A DNA stretch of 64,000 nucleotides. Source: Flavobacterium sp. 102 (GTDB taxonomy: Bacteria; Bacteroidota; Bacteroidia; Flavobacteriales; Flavobacteriaceae). The stretch spans positions 496,001 to 560,000 of the forward strand of contig NZ_RBKX01000001.1 in assembly GCF_003634615.1 (NCBI RefSeq). Reading direction: 5' to 3'. Below are positions 36,501 through 44,500 of the stretch, one piece after another. Position 1 is the first letter of the stretch. Each line of letters opens with the position of its first letter. Below the pieces are notes generated by a model. It worked only from the letters and a program-made list of their open reading frames with translations. It did no database searches and had not been told where the DNA came from. The translations under genes were made by a program, and so were the position numbers.

Positions 36501-36974
36501 ATCGAGATTGGACGTGACGGAAGCATTTTGATTATTCCCAATCGTAACGCCACGCGTAATACTTCCGGAAGTATTTAGTCCGTCAAACGGAACAAATTTT
36601 TTGACCGAACGATTGACCTGAAAAAGATTTCCGGCTTCATTCGGAACCACTTTGTCTTGGTCGTAAATGCTGTAAGTCTTTGTTAAATGTTCAGGATATT
36701 TGAAATAGCGAATGGTCAAACTGTCTGCGGAAGTAAATCCATTTTTGAAGAATAATTTCCCGGTTTTAAATTCGACTTTGTAGAATGTCGTATCGATTTC
36801 TTTGCCTTCGCGTGTCAGTAATTTGAAGAAACTTGGGCTGATGCTTACTTTTTCAATAGCAATAGTATCTTGGGAAACGGCAACTTTTTTGGTTTGGTAC
36901 AACGATTTGATTTCCTGAGCCGAAAGACCGGAAAAACCAAATAACACCAACAATAGTAGCCGTTTTTTAAACAT
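33576..36974 (-). CDS. Large outer-membrane beta-barrel protein, SprA-like N-terminal region
   Basis: 1132 residues with a signal peptide ending SGLSA-QE. The N-terminal third shows GSITRGVTIGNNQNASVTSN, DKVSLRASIQDSNIPLQDNG and RAGDLFL, segments shared, as far as I recall, with SprA-like Bacteroidetes outer-membrane proteins. The rest alternates aromatic beta strands typical of a large barrel, ending NVQLRAYF (terminal aromatic). A short EF-like segment IDYNNNGIQELQEFEIAPF sits near residue 810. Localisation is convincing; a specific role is not. It follows aspartokinase but is separated from it by a terminator. Confidence 0.7.
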   Translation of the reverse strand: MFKKRLLLLVLFGFSGLSAQEIKSLYQTKKVAVSQDTIAIEKVSISPSFFKLLTREGKEIDTTFYKVEFKTGKLFFKNGFTSADSLTIRYFKYPEHLTKTYSIYDQDKVVPNEAGNLFQVNRSVKKFVPFDGLNTSGSITRGVTIGNNQNASVTSNLDLQITGKISDKVSLRASIQDSNIPLQDNGYSQKLDEFDQIFIELFTDKWNIRAGDLFLENRQSRFLNFNKKVQGLSTRFTFGGEENKTEIFASAALVRGQYAKSAFTGQEGNQGPYKLRGNNGELYVLVISGSERVYVNGILKKRGENNDYIIDYNAGEITFTSLFPITSEMRIVIEYQYSDRSYTRFVTYGGANHTSKNWSLGGYLYSENDVKNQPLQQSLSPEQVAILANAGDDVNLMNAPSAYLDTYSENKILYKKIFVNTVEVFEYSNNPDDELYNVKFTLVGNNQGNYTLTNTAAIGRIYQYIEPVAGIPQGNYEPITRLIAPTKIQIATVLGKYNPSEKTLVDFEIGLSNNDQNLFSSQDDNNNKGVAGKLNFKQRLFSKKWQIDAFGNYQYVQENFRTIERLFNIEFNRDWNLTTFEGNQSLLINGLDFTLPEKGKLTYQFEKLDFSESFSGNRHLVNGFFKLKDWNLLQNTSVLNSDGDYAKSTFIRNQSQARYHFKKNWVGGSLRLEDNKEKLVATNQLSALSQRFTEYGAFVGRGDSTKVFVELGYLQRVNDSLQNGFLQKVNTSHSYYLKSKLIQTDRTNLALFVNYRNLKFEDATRGNEPSLNSRLLYNDQFFKQFAQVTTAYETTSGTIAQQEFTYLEVEPGQGVYTWIDYNNNGIQELQEFEIAPFPDQARYVRVFLPNQIFVKTHQNKFSQSLTLNPVQWQNAKGFKKVLSHFYNQTSYLIERKIRRNGDNFDLNPFSKDDDNLLGLNTSFRNSLFYNRGKQKHSTTYTFTQNELQTLLSVGSQESENKSHQLQYTHLFQKTWLFNLGAKTIKTTLFSENYASKNFEVKAYQINPKISYLFNKNASWDIFYEYQNKENQIGNSEQLKQSRFGTSFSYASEKKFTMNGEFSLYDNKFVGDALLPVAFQMLEGLQPGKNLTWRLLLQKNLTQFLDININYQGRKTETSKTIHTGNVQLRAYF

Positions 36975-37010
36975 ATCATTTATAACGTAAAAATAGTCGA
37001 TTTAATATAA

Positions 37011-37051
37011 AAAACCGCGAACACACTATATTTTCGGCATTCGCGGTTTTT
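37011..37051 (-). terminator. Terminator after aspartokinase
   Basis: AAAACCGCGAA pairs with TTCGCGGTTTT around an 18-base loop, with T/A runs on both sides. It lies between the aspartokinase and outer-membrane protein genes. Confidence 0.75.
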
Positions 37052-37070
37052 ATGTTTGCTCATTTTATGT

Positions 37071-38324
37071 TTACTCTTTCGTCACCACTTGCATGGTTTC
37101 TCTCGAAATCTGTTTTAACAATACCGTTTTGCCTTTCTCCACCATTTCGGCGGCTTCTTTATTGAAGTGACGAATGGTATATAAAGACACGTTTTCGTTG
37201 TAAGCTACTTTAAATTTTTTAGACAAAATGGCTTTCAACTCGTTGAAATTGCCAAATTTATCTTCGATACTTACTGAAAAACTAATGGCCGAGTTCTGAA
37301 TCAAACTCACTTTCATTTTGTATTGGTGGAACAAGGCAAAAATTTCGCTGATGTTTTCTTCCATAATAAAAGAGAAATCGATAGAGGATAACGAAATCAA
37401 CAATTGGTCTCTTTTAACGATATAACATGGTGTATGCGGCTCTAAATCTTTTCCTTTGGAAACGCTGGTTCCCGGCAATAGCGGATTGATAAATGATTTT
37501 ACATGCAACGGAATTTCTTTTTTCTGTAACGGTTGTAACGTTTTTGGGTGAATTACTGTTGCGCCGTAAAACGCTAACTCTATGGCTTCGCGATAAGAAA
37601 TTTGGTTTAACAAAATCGCATTTTCAAAATATCTCGGATCGGCATTCATCACACCCGGAACGTCTTTCCAGATGGTTACGCTTTCTGCATTTAAGCAATA
37701 GGCAAAAATCGCGGCGGTATAATCGGAACCCTCACGGCCTAAAGTTGTGGTAAAATTATTTTCATCCGACCCTAAAAATCCTTGAGTGATATTGAGTGCT
37801 TTTTTCTTTACGCCTTTTGAAATTAATTGTTGGGTTTTTTCCCAATCAACATTCGCATCACGGTAAGTATTGTCTGTTTTGATAAAATTTCTAACATCAA
37901 TCCAATTGTTTTTTAAACCGGCTTGATTGAAATAATGACTGACAATCGTAGTGGAAAGAATCTCCCCATAACTCACAACTTGGTCATAAACATAGTTGTA
38001 ATTAGGCGATTTGCTGCTTCTGATAAAATATTCTAAATCGGCGAAATGACTATTTACCGCGAAATACACATCGTGTTCTTCGTCTTCAAATAAATCCATC
38101 AAAATTTGGTAGTGGTACTTCTTGACTTCTTGTAGTGAGGAATGCAATTCATTCGACTTCTCGAAGTAATTCTTGATTACTAATTCTAAAGCATTAGTGG
38201 TCTTTCCCATGGCGGAAATCACCAAAAGCGTGTCTTCATGACCTACTTTTTCTAATACACTAAATACGTTTTTAATACCTTCAGCATCTTTTACTGATGC
38301 TCCCCCAAATTTGAAAATTCTCAT
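37071..38324 (-). CDS. Aspartate kinase (monofunctional)
   Basis: 417 residues with the start motif KFGGASVKDAEGIKNV, the catalytic region TTLGREGSDYTAAIFA and C-terminal ACT-type sequence (SISFSVSIEDKFGNFNELKAIL). There is no homoserine dehydrogenase domain. It phosphorylates aspartate, the first step towards Lys, Met and Thr and diaminopimelate for the wall. The next enzyme, Asd, is encoded at 59.3 kb. Feedback through the ACT domains is expected from the family. Confidence 0.93.
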   Translation of the reverse strand: MRIFKFGGASVKDAEGIKNVFSVLEKVGHEDTLLVISAMGKTTNALELVIKNYFEKSNELHSSLQEVKKYHYQILMDLFEDEEHDVYFAVNSHFADLEYFIRSSKSPNYNYVYDQVVSYGEILSTTIVSHYFNQAGLKNNWIDVRNFIKTDNTYRDANVDWEKTQQLISKGVKKKALNITQGFLGSDENNFTTTLGREGSDYTAAIFAYCLNAESVTIWKDVPGVMNADPRYFENAILLNQISYREAIELAFYGATVIHPKTLQPLQKKEIPLHVKSFINPLLPGTSVSKGKDLEPHTPCYIVKRDQLLISLSSIDFSFIMEENISEIFALFHQYKMKVSLIQNSAISFSVSIEDKFGNFNELKAILSKKFKVAYNENVSLYTIRHFNKEAAEMVEKGKTVLLKQISRETMQVVTKE

Positions 38325-38391
38325 AATTAATTAAATTCCTTTGTTTAAAATTTCAAATCCCAATTTTTTTACTATTGAGATTTGTGCTTTT

Positions 38392-38910
38392 TTATTTGAT
38401 TTTCAGATCTCTCAGAAAATTGGAAATTCCTTGCTCGTCCATTTGAACAACGTCCCAATCTTCTAAGACTTTCGCCCCCGATTTTTTATAAAATTCTACC
38501 GCCGGCGTATTCCAATCTAAGACATTCCATTCGATTCTTCGAACGTTGTCTGCTTTGCCTTGTTCCATAATTTTGGTATACAAAGCAAATCCCAAACCGG
38601 TGCCGCGCATTTTTTCTTTGACAATTAAATCCTCCAAATGAATAGTTTTCCCTTTCCAAGTCGAATAACGATAATCATACAACGCCATTCCAACGATCTG
38701 CTTCGCCTGTTCGCTATCGCTCGGGTCGCCACCAACCTCAGCTACGAAAGTGTAGAACAATGGATTTTCACCAAAACCATCACGTTCCAAATCGGCTACT
38801 GTTACGACAACTGCATCAGGTTCTTTTTCAAAAACTGCCAATTCTCGGATTAAATCCAGTACGGCCTTCATGTCGTTTTTTGTCCCTTTTCGGATGTTCA
38901 TTTGGGTCAA
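38392..38910 (-). CDS. GNAT family N-acetyltransferase with repeat-derived insert
   Basis: 172 residues resembling SSAT-like GNATs (RKGTKNDMKAVLDLIRELAVFEKE, YRYSTWKGKTIHLEDLIVKEKMRGTGLGFALYTKI, EWNVLDWNTPAVEFYKKSGA). Residues 60-71 (GGDPSDSEQAKQ) look inserted between two core strands, where relatives simply turn (VAEVDGEIVGMAL-like). That stretch is encoded by a GC-rich repeat also found elsewhere in the window. Family members acetylate polyamines or amino-acid-like substrates. The ATG three codons in (MNIRKGT) is an alternative start. Confidence 0.87.
   Translation of the reverse strand: MTQMNIRKGTKNDMKAVLDLIRELAVFEKEPDAVVVTVADLERDGFGENPLFYTFVAEVGGDPSDSEQAKQIVGMALYDYRYSTWKGKTIHLEDLIVKEKMRGTGLGFALYTKIMEQGKADNVRRIEWNVLDWNTPAVEFYKKSGAKVLEDWDVVQMDEQGISNFLRDLKIK
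38701..38735 (-). repeat. In-frame copy of the GAGCGATAGCGAAC repeat inside the GNAT gene
   Basis: On the coding strand it reads CCGAGCGATAGCGAACAGG and then CGAAG, matching copies in the acidic protein gene and at the gldD 3' end. Three coding copies use the same reading frame (Ser-Asp-Ser-Glu). Confidence 0.7.
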
Positions 38911-38920
38911 TTTTTTTTAC

Positions 38921-38952
38921 TTCGCAACAATTCGACCTAAAGGTCTCGAGTG
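38921..38952 (-). repeat. Dispersed repeat fragment CTCGAGACC...GGTCGAA
   Basis: On the minus strand CTCGAGACCTTTAGGTCGAA matches the first half of the repeat at 5378-5431 (CCGAGACCGTTAGGCCGAAC). It lies just upstream of the GNAT gene. Confidence 0.55.
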
Positions 38953-39043
38953 GCAAAAATACAATTTATAATTTCTTTGCGAAATAGATTTTTTCTTGGG
39001 CAAATTTAGCGATATTTGCAACCACAACTACATCGATTTCGCA

Positions 39044-40051
39044 ATGGAAGAACGCAACAAAACACTTGGTGAATTTATCATCGAAAAACAAGAGGAGTTT
39101 AAATATTCCTCAGGAGAATTATCCAGAATCATCAATTCCATCCGATTGGCGGCAAAAGTCGTAAACTATAAGGTAAACAAAGCCGGATTGGTAGATATCA
39201 TCGGTGCTGCCGGAGACCAAAACATTCAAGGCGAAGACCAACAAAAGTTGGATGTATATGCCAATGAAGTTTTTATTCAAACTTTAATCAACCGTGAAAT
39301 TGTCTGCGGAATTGCTTCGGAAGAAAATGATGATTATATTACTGTTGCCGGTTCAGATAAAACACATAGTAATAAATATGTTGTTTTAATGGATCCTCTA
39401 GATGGTTCCTCTAATATTGATGTGAATGTTTCCGTGGGAACTATTTTTTCAGTTTACCGAAGAGTAACTCCGGTTGGAACTCCGGTTACTACTGCCGATT
39501 TTTTACAACCCGGAACGCAACAAGTAGCAGCCGGTTATGTGATTTACGGAACTTCAACGATGTTGGTGTATACAACAGGTCACGGCGTTAACGGATTTAC
39601 TTTGAATCCGGCGATTGGAACATTTTATCTATCGCATCCGAATATGCAGTTTTCAAAAGATGGTAATATTTATTCCATCAACGAAGGTAATTATGTGCAT
39701 TTTCCACAAGGCGTAAAAGATTATCTAAAATACTGTCAGCTGGAAGAAGGTGATAGACCTTATACTTCGCGTTATATCGGCAGTTTAGTTTCCGACATTC
39801 ACCGTAATATGATTAAAGGCGGCATTTATATTTACCCAACCAGCTCTAAAGCACCTAACGGAAAATTGCGTTTGCTATACGAATGCAACCCAATGGCGTT
39901 CATTGCTGAACAAGCCGGCGGAAAAGCCTCAGACGGCTTTGGAAGAATCATGGAGATTAGCCCGTCAGAATTACACCAACGCGTTCCTTTCTTCTGTGGA
40001 AGCTACAATATGGTAGAGAAGGCTGAAGAGTATATGGCCAAATACGTTTAA
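39044..40051 (+). CDS. fbp: Fructose-1,6-bisphosphatase, class I
   Basis: 335 residues from the ATG at 39044 ([19 protein letters not shown]). The upstream extension is promoter DNA and is rejected. The metal-binding core is [25 protein letters not shown], and the substrate region includes [22 protein letters not shown]. It dephosphorylates fructose 1,6-bisphosphate in gluconeogenesis. It is monocistronic, ending in a perfect bidirectional terminator. Confidence 0.95.
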   Translation: MEERNKTLGEFIIEKQEEFKYSSGELSRIINSIRLAAKVVNYKVNKAGLVDIIGAAGDQNIQGEDQQKLDVYANEVFIQTLINREIVCGIASEENDDYITVAGSDKTHSNKYVVLMDPLDGSSNIDVNVSVGTIFSVYRRVTPVGTPVTTADFLQPGTQQVAAGYVIYGTSTMLVYTTGHGVNGFTLNPAIGTFYLSHPNMQFSKDGNIYSINEGNYVHFPQGVKDYLKYCQLEEGDRPYTSRYIGSLVSDIHRNMIKGGIYIYPTSSKAPNGKLRLLYECNPMAFIAEQAGGKASDGFGRIMEISPSELHQRVPFFCGSYNMVEKAEEYMAKYV

Positions 40052-40080
40052 AAAAAGCCCTGATTTCTCAGGGCTTTTTT
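40049..40080. terminator. Bidirectional terminator between fbp and the TerB-like gene
   Basis: AAAAAAGCCCTGA pairs with TCAGGGCTTTTTT around a four-base loop, serving both converging genes. Confidence 0.9.
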
Positions 40081-40082
40081 TA

Positions 40083-40514
40083 TTACTTATTCATATGAGT
40101 CATTTCGTAAACGAAAGTGTCTGAATCTACATTCATCACCAATAACGACAACGCTTTATCAACAATATAAGGCACGTTACCCGGAGTAAATCCTAAAGCC
40201 AAAGCAAACTTGGTCAAAATCTCTTTCTGTTTTGGTCCAAGAACATGGTCAGCATAAACCATACGCGTCAAATCATACAAACGCTCTAATCTTTGAGAGT
40301 GCAAATACGGTGGATTGATTGGGTATTTTAAAGGATTTTCTAAAATCTCTTCATATTCTGCTGCTGAAATTTCTAAACGAGAAGCCAATTTATCCAAAAA
40401 TTCTTTTTCCTCTTTGCTCATATCACCATCGGCAATGGCCACACGAACAATAGCTGAAAAATGTCCTTTGTTTCTGCTTTTGAACTCGCTATCAAATAAA
40501 TCTGAAATTGACAT
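40083..40514 (-). CDS. TerB-family (tellurite-resistance-like) protein
   Basis: 143 residues from the ATG at 40514 (MSISDLFDSEF). A 12-codon extension is possible but would include the minus-7 box. It is an all-helical acidic protein with the TerB-type pattern HFSAIVRVAIADGDMSKEEKEFLDKLASRLEIS, repeated weakly in the second half. TerB-like proteins bind divalent metal and are involved in stress responses, but stand-alone copies like this are functionally obscure. It is monocistronic. Confidence 0.8.
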   Translation of the reverse strand: MSISDLFDSEFKSRNKGHFSAIVRVAIADGDMSKEEKEFLDKLASRLEISAAEYEEILENPLKYPINPPYLHSQRLERLYDLTRMVYADHVLGPKQKEILTKFALALGFTPGNVPYIVDKALSLLVMNVDSDTFVYEMTHMNK

Positions 40515-40536
40515 AATTTTATTGGTTTTAATACTG

Positions 40537-40544
40537 CAAATATA
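40537..40544 (-). promoter_or_regulatory. Candidate minus-7 box for the TerB-like gene
   Basis: TATATTTG on the minus strand, 22 bp before the start codon at 40514. Confidence 0.45.
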
Positions 40545-40662
40545 AGCCAATTTACTTTTTTAGAAAACCAATTCGCAAAATGTTTTTCATCGATTTTTGG
40601 GTTTGTTTTTCTAAGGCAATTAAAATTAATTGTAAGTTTACGTTCCAAACAACCAAACCATA

Positions 40663-41256
40663 ATGTCAGATTTCTGGATATACTTCAATCTCGGATTAAA
40701 ACATGTGCTTGATATTTCTGCTTATGACCATGTTTTATTCCTCTTAGCCTTAACCGTTCCTTACGATGCCAAAGCCTGGAAACGAATTTTAATTTTAGTT
40801 TCCTTATTTACCTTGGGACATACATTATCTTTATTCTTGGCTGTTTTTGAAATCATAAAAATCAATCCAACCTTCATTGAATTTTTAATTCCAATCACCA
40901 TCTTGATTACCGCTATTTTCAACCTGTATTCAACCGGAAAATCAGCCAAAAAAGACAACATGACTTTCATCGGTTTTATCACTGTTTTTTTCGGAATCAT
41001 ACACGGCTTAGGATTTTCAAATTACTTCAACAGCATCCTTTCCGGAAAACCTACCGACAAATTATTACCCATGTTTGAATTTGCATTGGGCATTGAAGCG
41101 GCACAAATCATTGTGGTAATCGCCTCATTAATGCTTGCCTTTGTCTTTCAAACGCTACTAAAATTCTCCAAACGCGATTGGATTTTAATGATTTCTGCTT
41201 TTATTATTGGCGTCGTGATTCCGATGATTTTACAAAGTGAAATTTGGGTTAAATAA
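40663..41256 (+). CDS. HupE/UreJ-like membrane protein
   Basis: 197 residues with about six membrane segments. HupE/UreJ marks are GLKHVLDISAYDHVLFLLAL, SLFTLGHTLSLFLA and FGIIHGLGFSNYF, with conserved His and Asp residues that suggest metal transport, nickel in characterised HupE proteins. No hydrogenase or urease genes are nearby, so the substrate here is uncertain. It stands alone on the plus strand. Confidence 0.83.
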   Translation: MSDFWIYFNLGLKHVLDISAYDHVLFLLALTVPYDAKAWKRILILVSLFTLGHTLSLFLAVFEIIKINPTFIEFLIPITILITAIFNLYSTGKSAKKDNMTFIGFITVFFGIIHGLGFSNYFNSILSGKPTDKLLPMFEFALGIEAAQIIVVIASLMLAFVFQTLLKFSKRDWILMISAFIIGVVIPMILQSEIWVK

Positions 41257-41296
41257 TTGTTCAGAAGTGAAAGGTTTAGGTATATTTGCTATCCAT

Positions 41297-41390
41297 TTTC
41301 CCGCTATCTGTTACAATCTTTTTTAAATTACCACGGGTTAAAACCCATGGCAAGTCAAAAAAGGATTTCCACGACTATCGGGGCTAAAAG
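41297..41390. repeat. Dispersed-repeat-like segment with CCACGGGTTAAAACCCATGG hairpin
   Basis: The near-palindrome CCACGGGTTAAAACCCATGG (41331-41350) lies in a segment flanked by CCGCTATCTGTTACAATC and GGATTTCCACGACTATCGGG. Such blocks recur in Flavobacterium as far as I recall. It lies between the HupE-like and dCMP deaminase genes. Confidence 0.5.
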
Positions 41391-41457
41391 AAAAACCATT
41401 TGATTATCAGTAATCTTGTAACACAAAACAAGATTCTGAAAAACAAGTTCAGAATAA

Positions 41458-41886
41458 ATGAAAGAAGCCAAGCAAAAAAAATACGACGTAGCCTACCTCC
41501 GAATTGCCGCCGAATGGAGCAAATTATCCTATTGTCAACGCAAGCAAGTGGGCGCCATCATCGTGCGCGACCGAATGATCATTTCCGACGGCTACAACGG
41601 AACGCCATCCGGATTTGAAAACTGTTGCGAAGACGAGGAAGGCTTAACCAAATGGTATGTTCTACACGCCGAAGCCAATGCCATTTCCAAAGTGGCACGT
41701 TCTACCCAAACTTGTGAAAATGCAACGTTGTACATCACACTTTCGCCTTGCAAAGAATGCAGCAAACTCATTCATCAGTCCGGAATCAAAAGAGTTGTTT
41801 TCAAGAATGGATATCGAGATGAATCCGGTTTAGATTTTCTACGAAAAGCCGGAATTGAAGTAACACAAATTGAAAATTTAGACTAA
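41458..41886 (+). CDS. Deoxycytidylate (dCMP) deaminase family protein
   Basis: 142 residues with the zinc site HAEANAI and LSPCKECSKLIHQSG. The dCMP deaminase marks are DGYNGTPSGFENC and, earlier, RKQVGAIIVRDRMI. It converts dCMP to dUMP for thymidylate synthesis. It precedes the S41 protease gene by 80 bp, in which a degraded copy of the GAGCGA-type repeat lies. Confidence 0.9.
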   Translation: MKEAKQKKYDVAYLRIAAEWSKLSYCQRKQVGAIIVRDRMIISDGYNGTPSGFENCCEDEEGLTKWYVLHAEANAISKVARSTQTCENATLYITLSPCKECSKLIHQSGIKRVVFKNGYRDESGLDFLRKAGIEVTQIENLD

Positions 41887-41920
41887 ATCTATAACAATCT
41901 CTGCTATCCTAAAAAGATAC

Positions 41921-41947
41921 TGACACGAGCGAAACAAACTGATGCAG
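41921..41947 (+). repeat. Degraded copy of the GAGCGA...AACTGG repeat
   Basis: It reads CACGAGCGAAACAAACTGAT, close to the gldD-end copy CACGAGCGAAGCGAACTGGC. It lies between the dCMP deaminase and S41 protease genes. Confidence 0.45.
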
Positions 41948-41966
41948 TAAATAAATTCAGCATAAA

Positions 41967-43535
41967 ATGAAATCTAAGGAAAAATACTTGCCTTTATTAC
42001 TATTCTCATGCGTCGCCTTGGGAATCATCATTGGTGGTATGCTTAATTTTCCTAAACGAACACTTTCTAAGCAAAACGCCAGCAAAGCCAAAATCGAAAG
42101 ACTGATTGACTTTATCAATGAGGAATATGTTGACGACGTCAATTCAGATTCAATTGTTGATTTAACAGTGAACAGCATTTTAGCCAATCTTGATCCACAT
42201 TCTGTTTATATTCCGCCAAGCGAACAATCTTCGGAAGCCGAATTGATGAAAGGGGATTTTGTTGGTATTGGTGTCAATTTTTACATGTTCAATGACACGG
42301 TTACGATTGTAAAACCATTAGAAAATGGTCCGGCCGAAAAAGCAGGAATCTTAGCCGGTGACCGAATTTTATACGCCGATAAAGACAAACTATTCGGAAG
42401 AAAATTACCAACCGACAGTTTGTTCAACAAATTAAAAGGGGAAGAAGGTTCAAGCGTTTTATTAACGATTTATCGAAAAAGCACCAACAAGAAACTAAAA
42501 ATTCCTGTGATTCGCGATGTCGTTCCCATTAAAAGTGTTGACACTTATTTAAAACTAAACGCCACAACCGGTTATATCAAAATCAATCGATTCGCCGAGA
42601 ATACTTATGATGAATTCCGCCTAGGATTGGAACAATTGAAAAAGCAAGGCATGAAAACATTGGTGATTGATTTGCGCGACAATGGTGGCGGTTATTTAGA
42701 AAAAGCGGTTGAAATTGCCGACGAATTGTTGAAAGACAAAGAACTAATCGTTTTCACCAAAAACAAAAGAGGTGAAATCAACAAAACCTTTGCTACCGAA
42801 GAAGGCATATTTGAAACCGGAAGCGTTTATGTTTTAATCGATGAAAATTCGGCTTCTGCCAGCGAAATTTTAGCCGGTGCCATTCAGGATAATGACCGAG
42901 GAACTATTGTTGGCCGACGTTCTTTCGGAAAAGGATTAGTGCAACGCGAAATGGATTTTGATGATGGTTCGGCCGTACGTTTAACTACTTCCAGATATTA
43001 CACACCCAGCGGTCGTTCAATCCAAAAACCTTATGTAAAAGGCCAAGGCGAAGTGTACAGTCATGACTATGAAAAGCGATTTGAAAACGGTGAGTTGTAT
43101 GCCAAAAATAAAATTAAAGTCGCCGATTCTCTAAAATTCAAAACTAAAAAAGGCAGAATAGTTTATGGCGGCGGCGGTATCGTTCCGGATATTTTTGTGC
43201 CTTTGGAAGTGAAAAAAGGAGAAGAAAGTTTGGCTTATATTTTAAGCTCCGGTTTGGTAAGTCATTTTGTTTTTGAACAATTAGACAAAAGTCGCGACTC
43301 GTTTAAAGGAATGACATTTGACGTTTTTTTGACCAAAATGCAAAAAAACGACAGTGCTGTTTCCAAATTTGAAAGCTATTTAAAAGACTCCGGTTTGGAT
43401 ATGTCTTTGTCTAATAATAAAGCTTTGGTTAAAAAATTCTTGACGGCTGAATATGCCCGACAACTTTTTGGCGAAGACCAATACTACCAAATTTTATTGA
43501 AAGAAGACACCATGTTAAAAGCAATTTTGAAGTAA
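41967..43535 (+). CDS. S41 family C-terminal processing peptidase
   Basis: 522 residues: an N-terminal membrane anchor or signal (residues 7-27), a PDZ domain (about 90-170; GIGVNFYMFNDTVTIVKPLENGPAEKAGILAGDRIL) and the S41 catalytic core. The catalytic Ser lies in DENSASASEILAGA and the Lys in RRSFGKGLVQ. A C-terminal extension to 522 follows. Such peptidases trim periplasmic proteins. It converges on the FAD-dependent gene, whose stop codon begins 3 bp later. Confidence 0.92.
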   Translation: MKSKEKYLPLLLFSCVALGIIIGGMLNFPKRTLSKQNASKAKIERLIDFINEEYVDDVNSDSIVDLTVNSILANLDPHSVYIPPSEQSSEAELMKGDFVGIGVNFYMFNDTVTIVKPLENGPAEKAGILAGDRILYADKDKLFGRKLPTDSLFNKLKGEEGSSVLLTIYRKSTNKKLKIPVIRDVVPIKSVDTYLKLNATTGYIKINRFAENTYDEFRLGLEQLKKQGMKTLVIDLRDNGGGYLEKAVEIADELLKDKELIVFTKNKRGEINKTFATEEGIFETGSVYVLIDENSASASEILAGAIQDNDRGTIVGRRSFGKGLVQREMDFDDGSAVRLTTSRYYTPSGRSIQKPYVKGQGEVYSHDYEKRFENGELYAKNKIKVADSLKFKTKKGRIVYGGGGIVPDIFVPLEVKKGEESLAYILSSGLVSHFVFEQLDKSRDSFKGMTFDVFLTKMQKNDSAVSKFESYLKDSGLDMSLSNNKALVKKFLTAEYARQLFGEDQYYQILLKEDTMLKAILK

Positions 43536-43537
43536 CC

Positions 43538-44146
43538 TTACTTTCTAATGCTATCATGTACTTGCGCATGAACACCATTATTCCATAAAGTTAGAATATC
43601 GGTTGCAACAGCAGCGCCACTTCCGGCAGCGATTGCTAACTGACTGCGCCAACCGGCTAAAGTTCCGATCACATAAATACCTTCGGTTACTTTATGATCG
43701 ATATTTTTAAGTTGGATTCTATTCTTCTCAGGAATGACTTTTTGATGTGGCATTACATATTCGGCTAAGCCTTCAATAGTAAAAGGGTTTCCAGCACCGA
43801 TTCCGATAACAACAATTTTCGTTTGATAAGAATTCTGATTGGTGATAACGGTAAAATTTCCGGCTTCACCTTCTATCTTCATTACCTTTTCACCGGAAAT
43901 TTGGTCGATATGCGGATACAATTGGTTTAAATGGTCAATGCTTTCCGTTAGTAATTCTGAACCTAATTTTCCTGAAGGAATTCCGTAAGCGTTATTAAAA
44001 AGTGCGTCTTGTAGCGAAGAAGCTTTTTGATGAGTGATGATGCCAATTTTTTTATCAATAACAAAAGGTTTGTTTTGAGCCGAACCCAAAATCAAGGCAC
44101 AAGACATGCCAGAAACGCCACCACCAATTATCAAAACATCATACAT
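43538..44146 (-). CDS. Short FAD-dependent oxidoreductase, thioredoxin-reductase-like
   Basis: 202 residues. The FAD dinucleotide motif GGGVSGMSCALILG opens the protein, and a second FAD-contact region is near the end (GIYVIGTLAGWRSQLAIAAGSGAAVATDIL). It lacks both the NAD(P)H-binding domain and the CxxC disulphide of true thioredoxin reductases (about 310-330 residues). It may use another electron donor, bind a partner, or simply bind flavin. Similar short proteins exist in Flavobacteriaceae, so it is probably not a fragment. Confidence 0.8.
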   Translation of the reverse strand: MYDVLIIGGGVSGMSCALILGSAQNKPFVIDKKIGIITHQKASSLQDALFNNAYGIPSGKLGSELLTESIDHLNQLYPHIDQISGEKVMKIEGEAGNFTVITNQNSYQTKIVVIGIGAGNPFTIEGLAEYVMPHQKVIPEKNRIQLKNIDHKVTEGIYVIGTLAGWRSQLAIAAGSGAAVATDILTLWNNGVHAQVHDSIRK

Positions 44147-44164
44147 AGAAAGGAAAATTACAAA

Positions 44165-44260
44165 TATTAAAAATCAAATCTCAATGTTCAATCCTTTAAA
44201 ATTTGAAGTTTCGGAATTGAAATTTACTTGGAATTTGGCGCTTTCAAATTGGAATTTAAA
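44165..44260. repeat. Relic heptamer-type AT-rich repeats (TTGGAATTT class)
   Basis: The gap contains AAATTTGAAG, GGAATTGAAATT and TTGGAATTT twice, consistent with a decayed array of TTGGAAT-like heptamers. Nothing coding is apparent. Confidence 0.4.
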
Positions 44261-44264
44261 AACG

Positions 44265-44462
44265 TTAGTTTTTTAATTTGTCCTCGATTTTCTTTGACAT
44301 TCTAAAAATCAAAAGGATTAAGACCGCACAAAATGAAGCAGCTATACCAATCAAAGCCACCATGCTGTCGCCTTCAAAAGGATTATTAAAATCAAGTAAA
44401 TAAACATTTACCAGTATCAGCGCAACGGCAAGAAATATAAGTATGTTGGTGAAAATTTTCAT
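44265..44462 (-). CDS. Small two-segment membrane protein, 65 aa
   Basis: 65 residues: a hydrophobic segment at 5-24, a short acidic external loop (DFNNPFEGDS) and a second segment at 34-54, ending in a basic tail KKIEDKLKN. No family recognised; similar tiny proteins are common in Flavobacteriaceae. It lies 38 bp downstream of marC on the same strand and may share its transcript. Confidence 0.6.
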   Translation of the reverse strand: MKIFTNILIFLAVALILVNVYLLDFNNPFEGDSMVALIGIAASFCAVLILLIFRMSKKIEDKLKN

Positions 44463-44500
44463 GTAATAAATTTATGGAACAAAAATACTAATTTTTAAGG

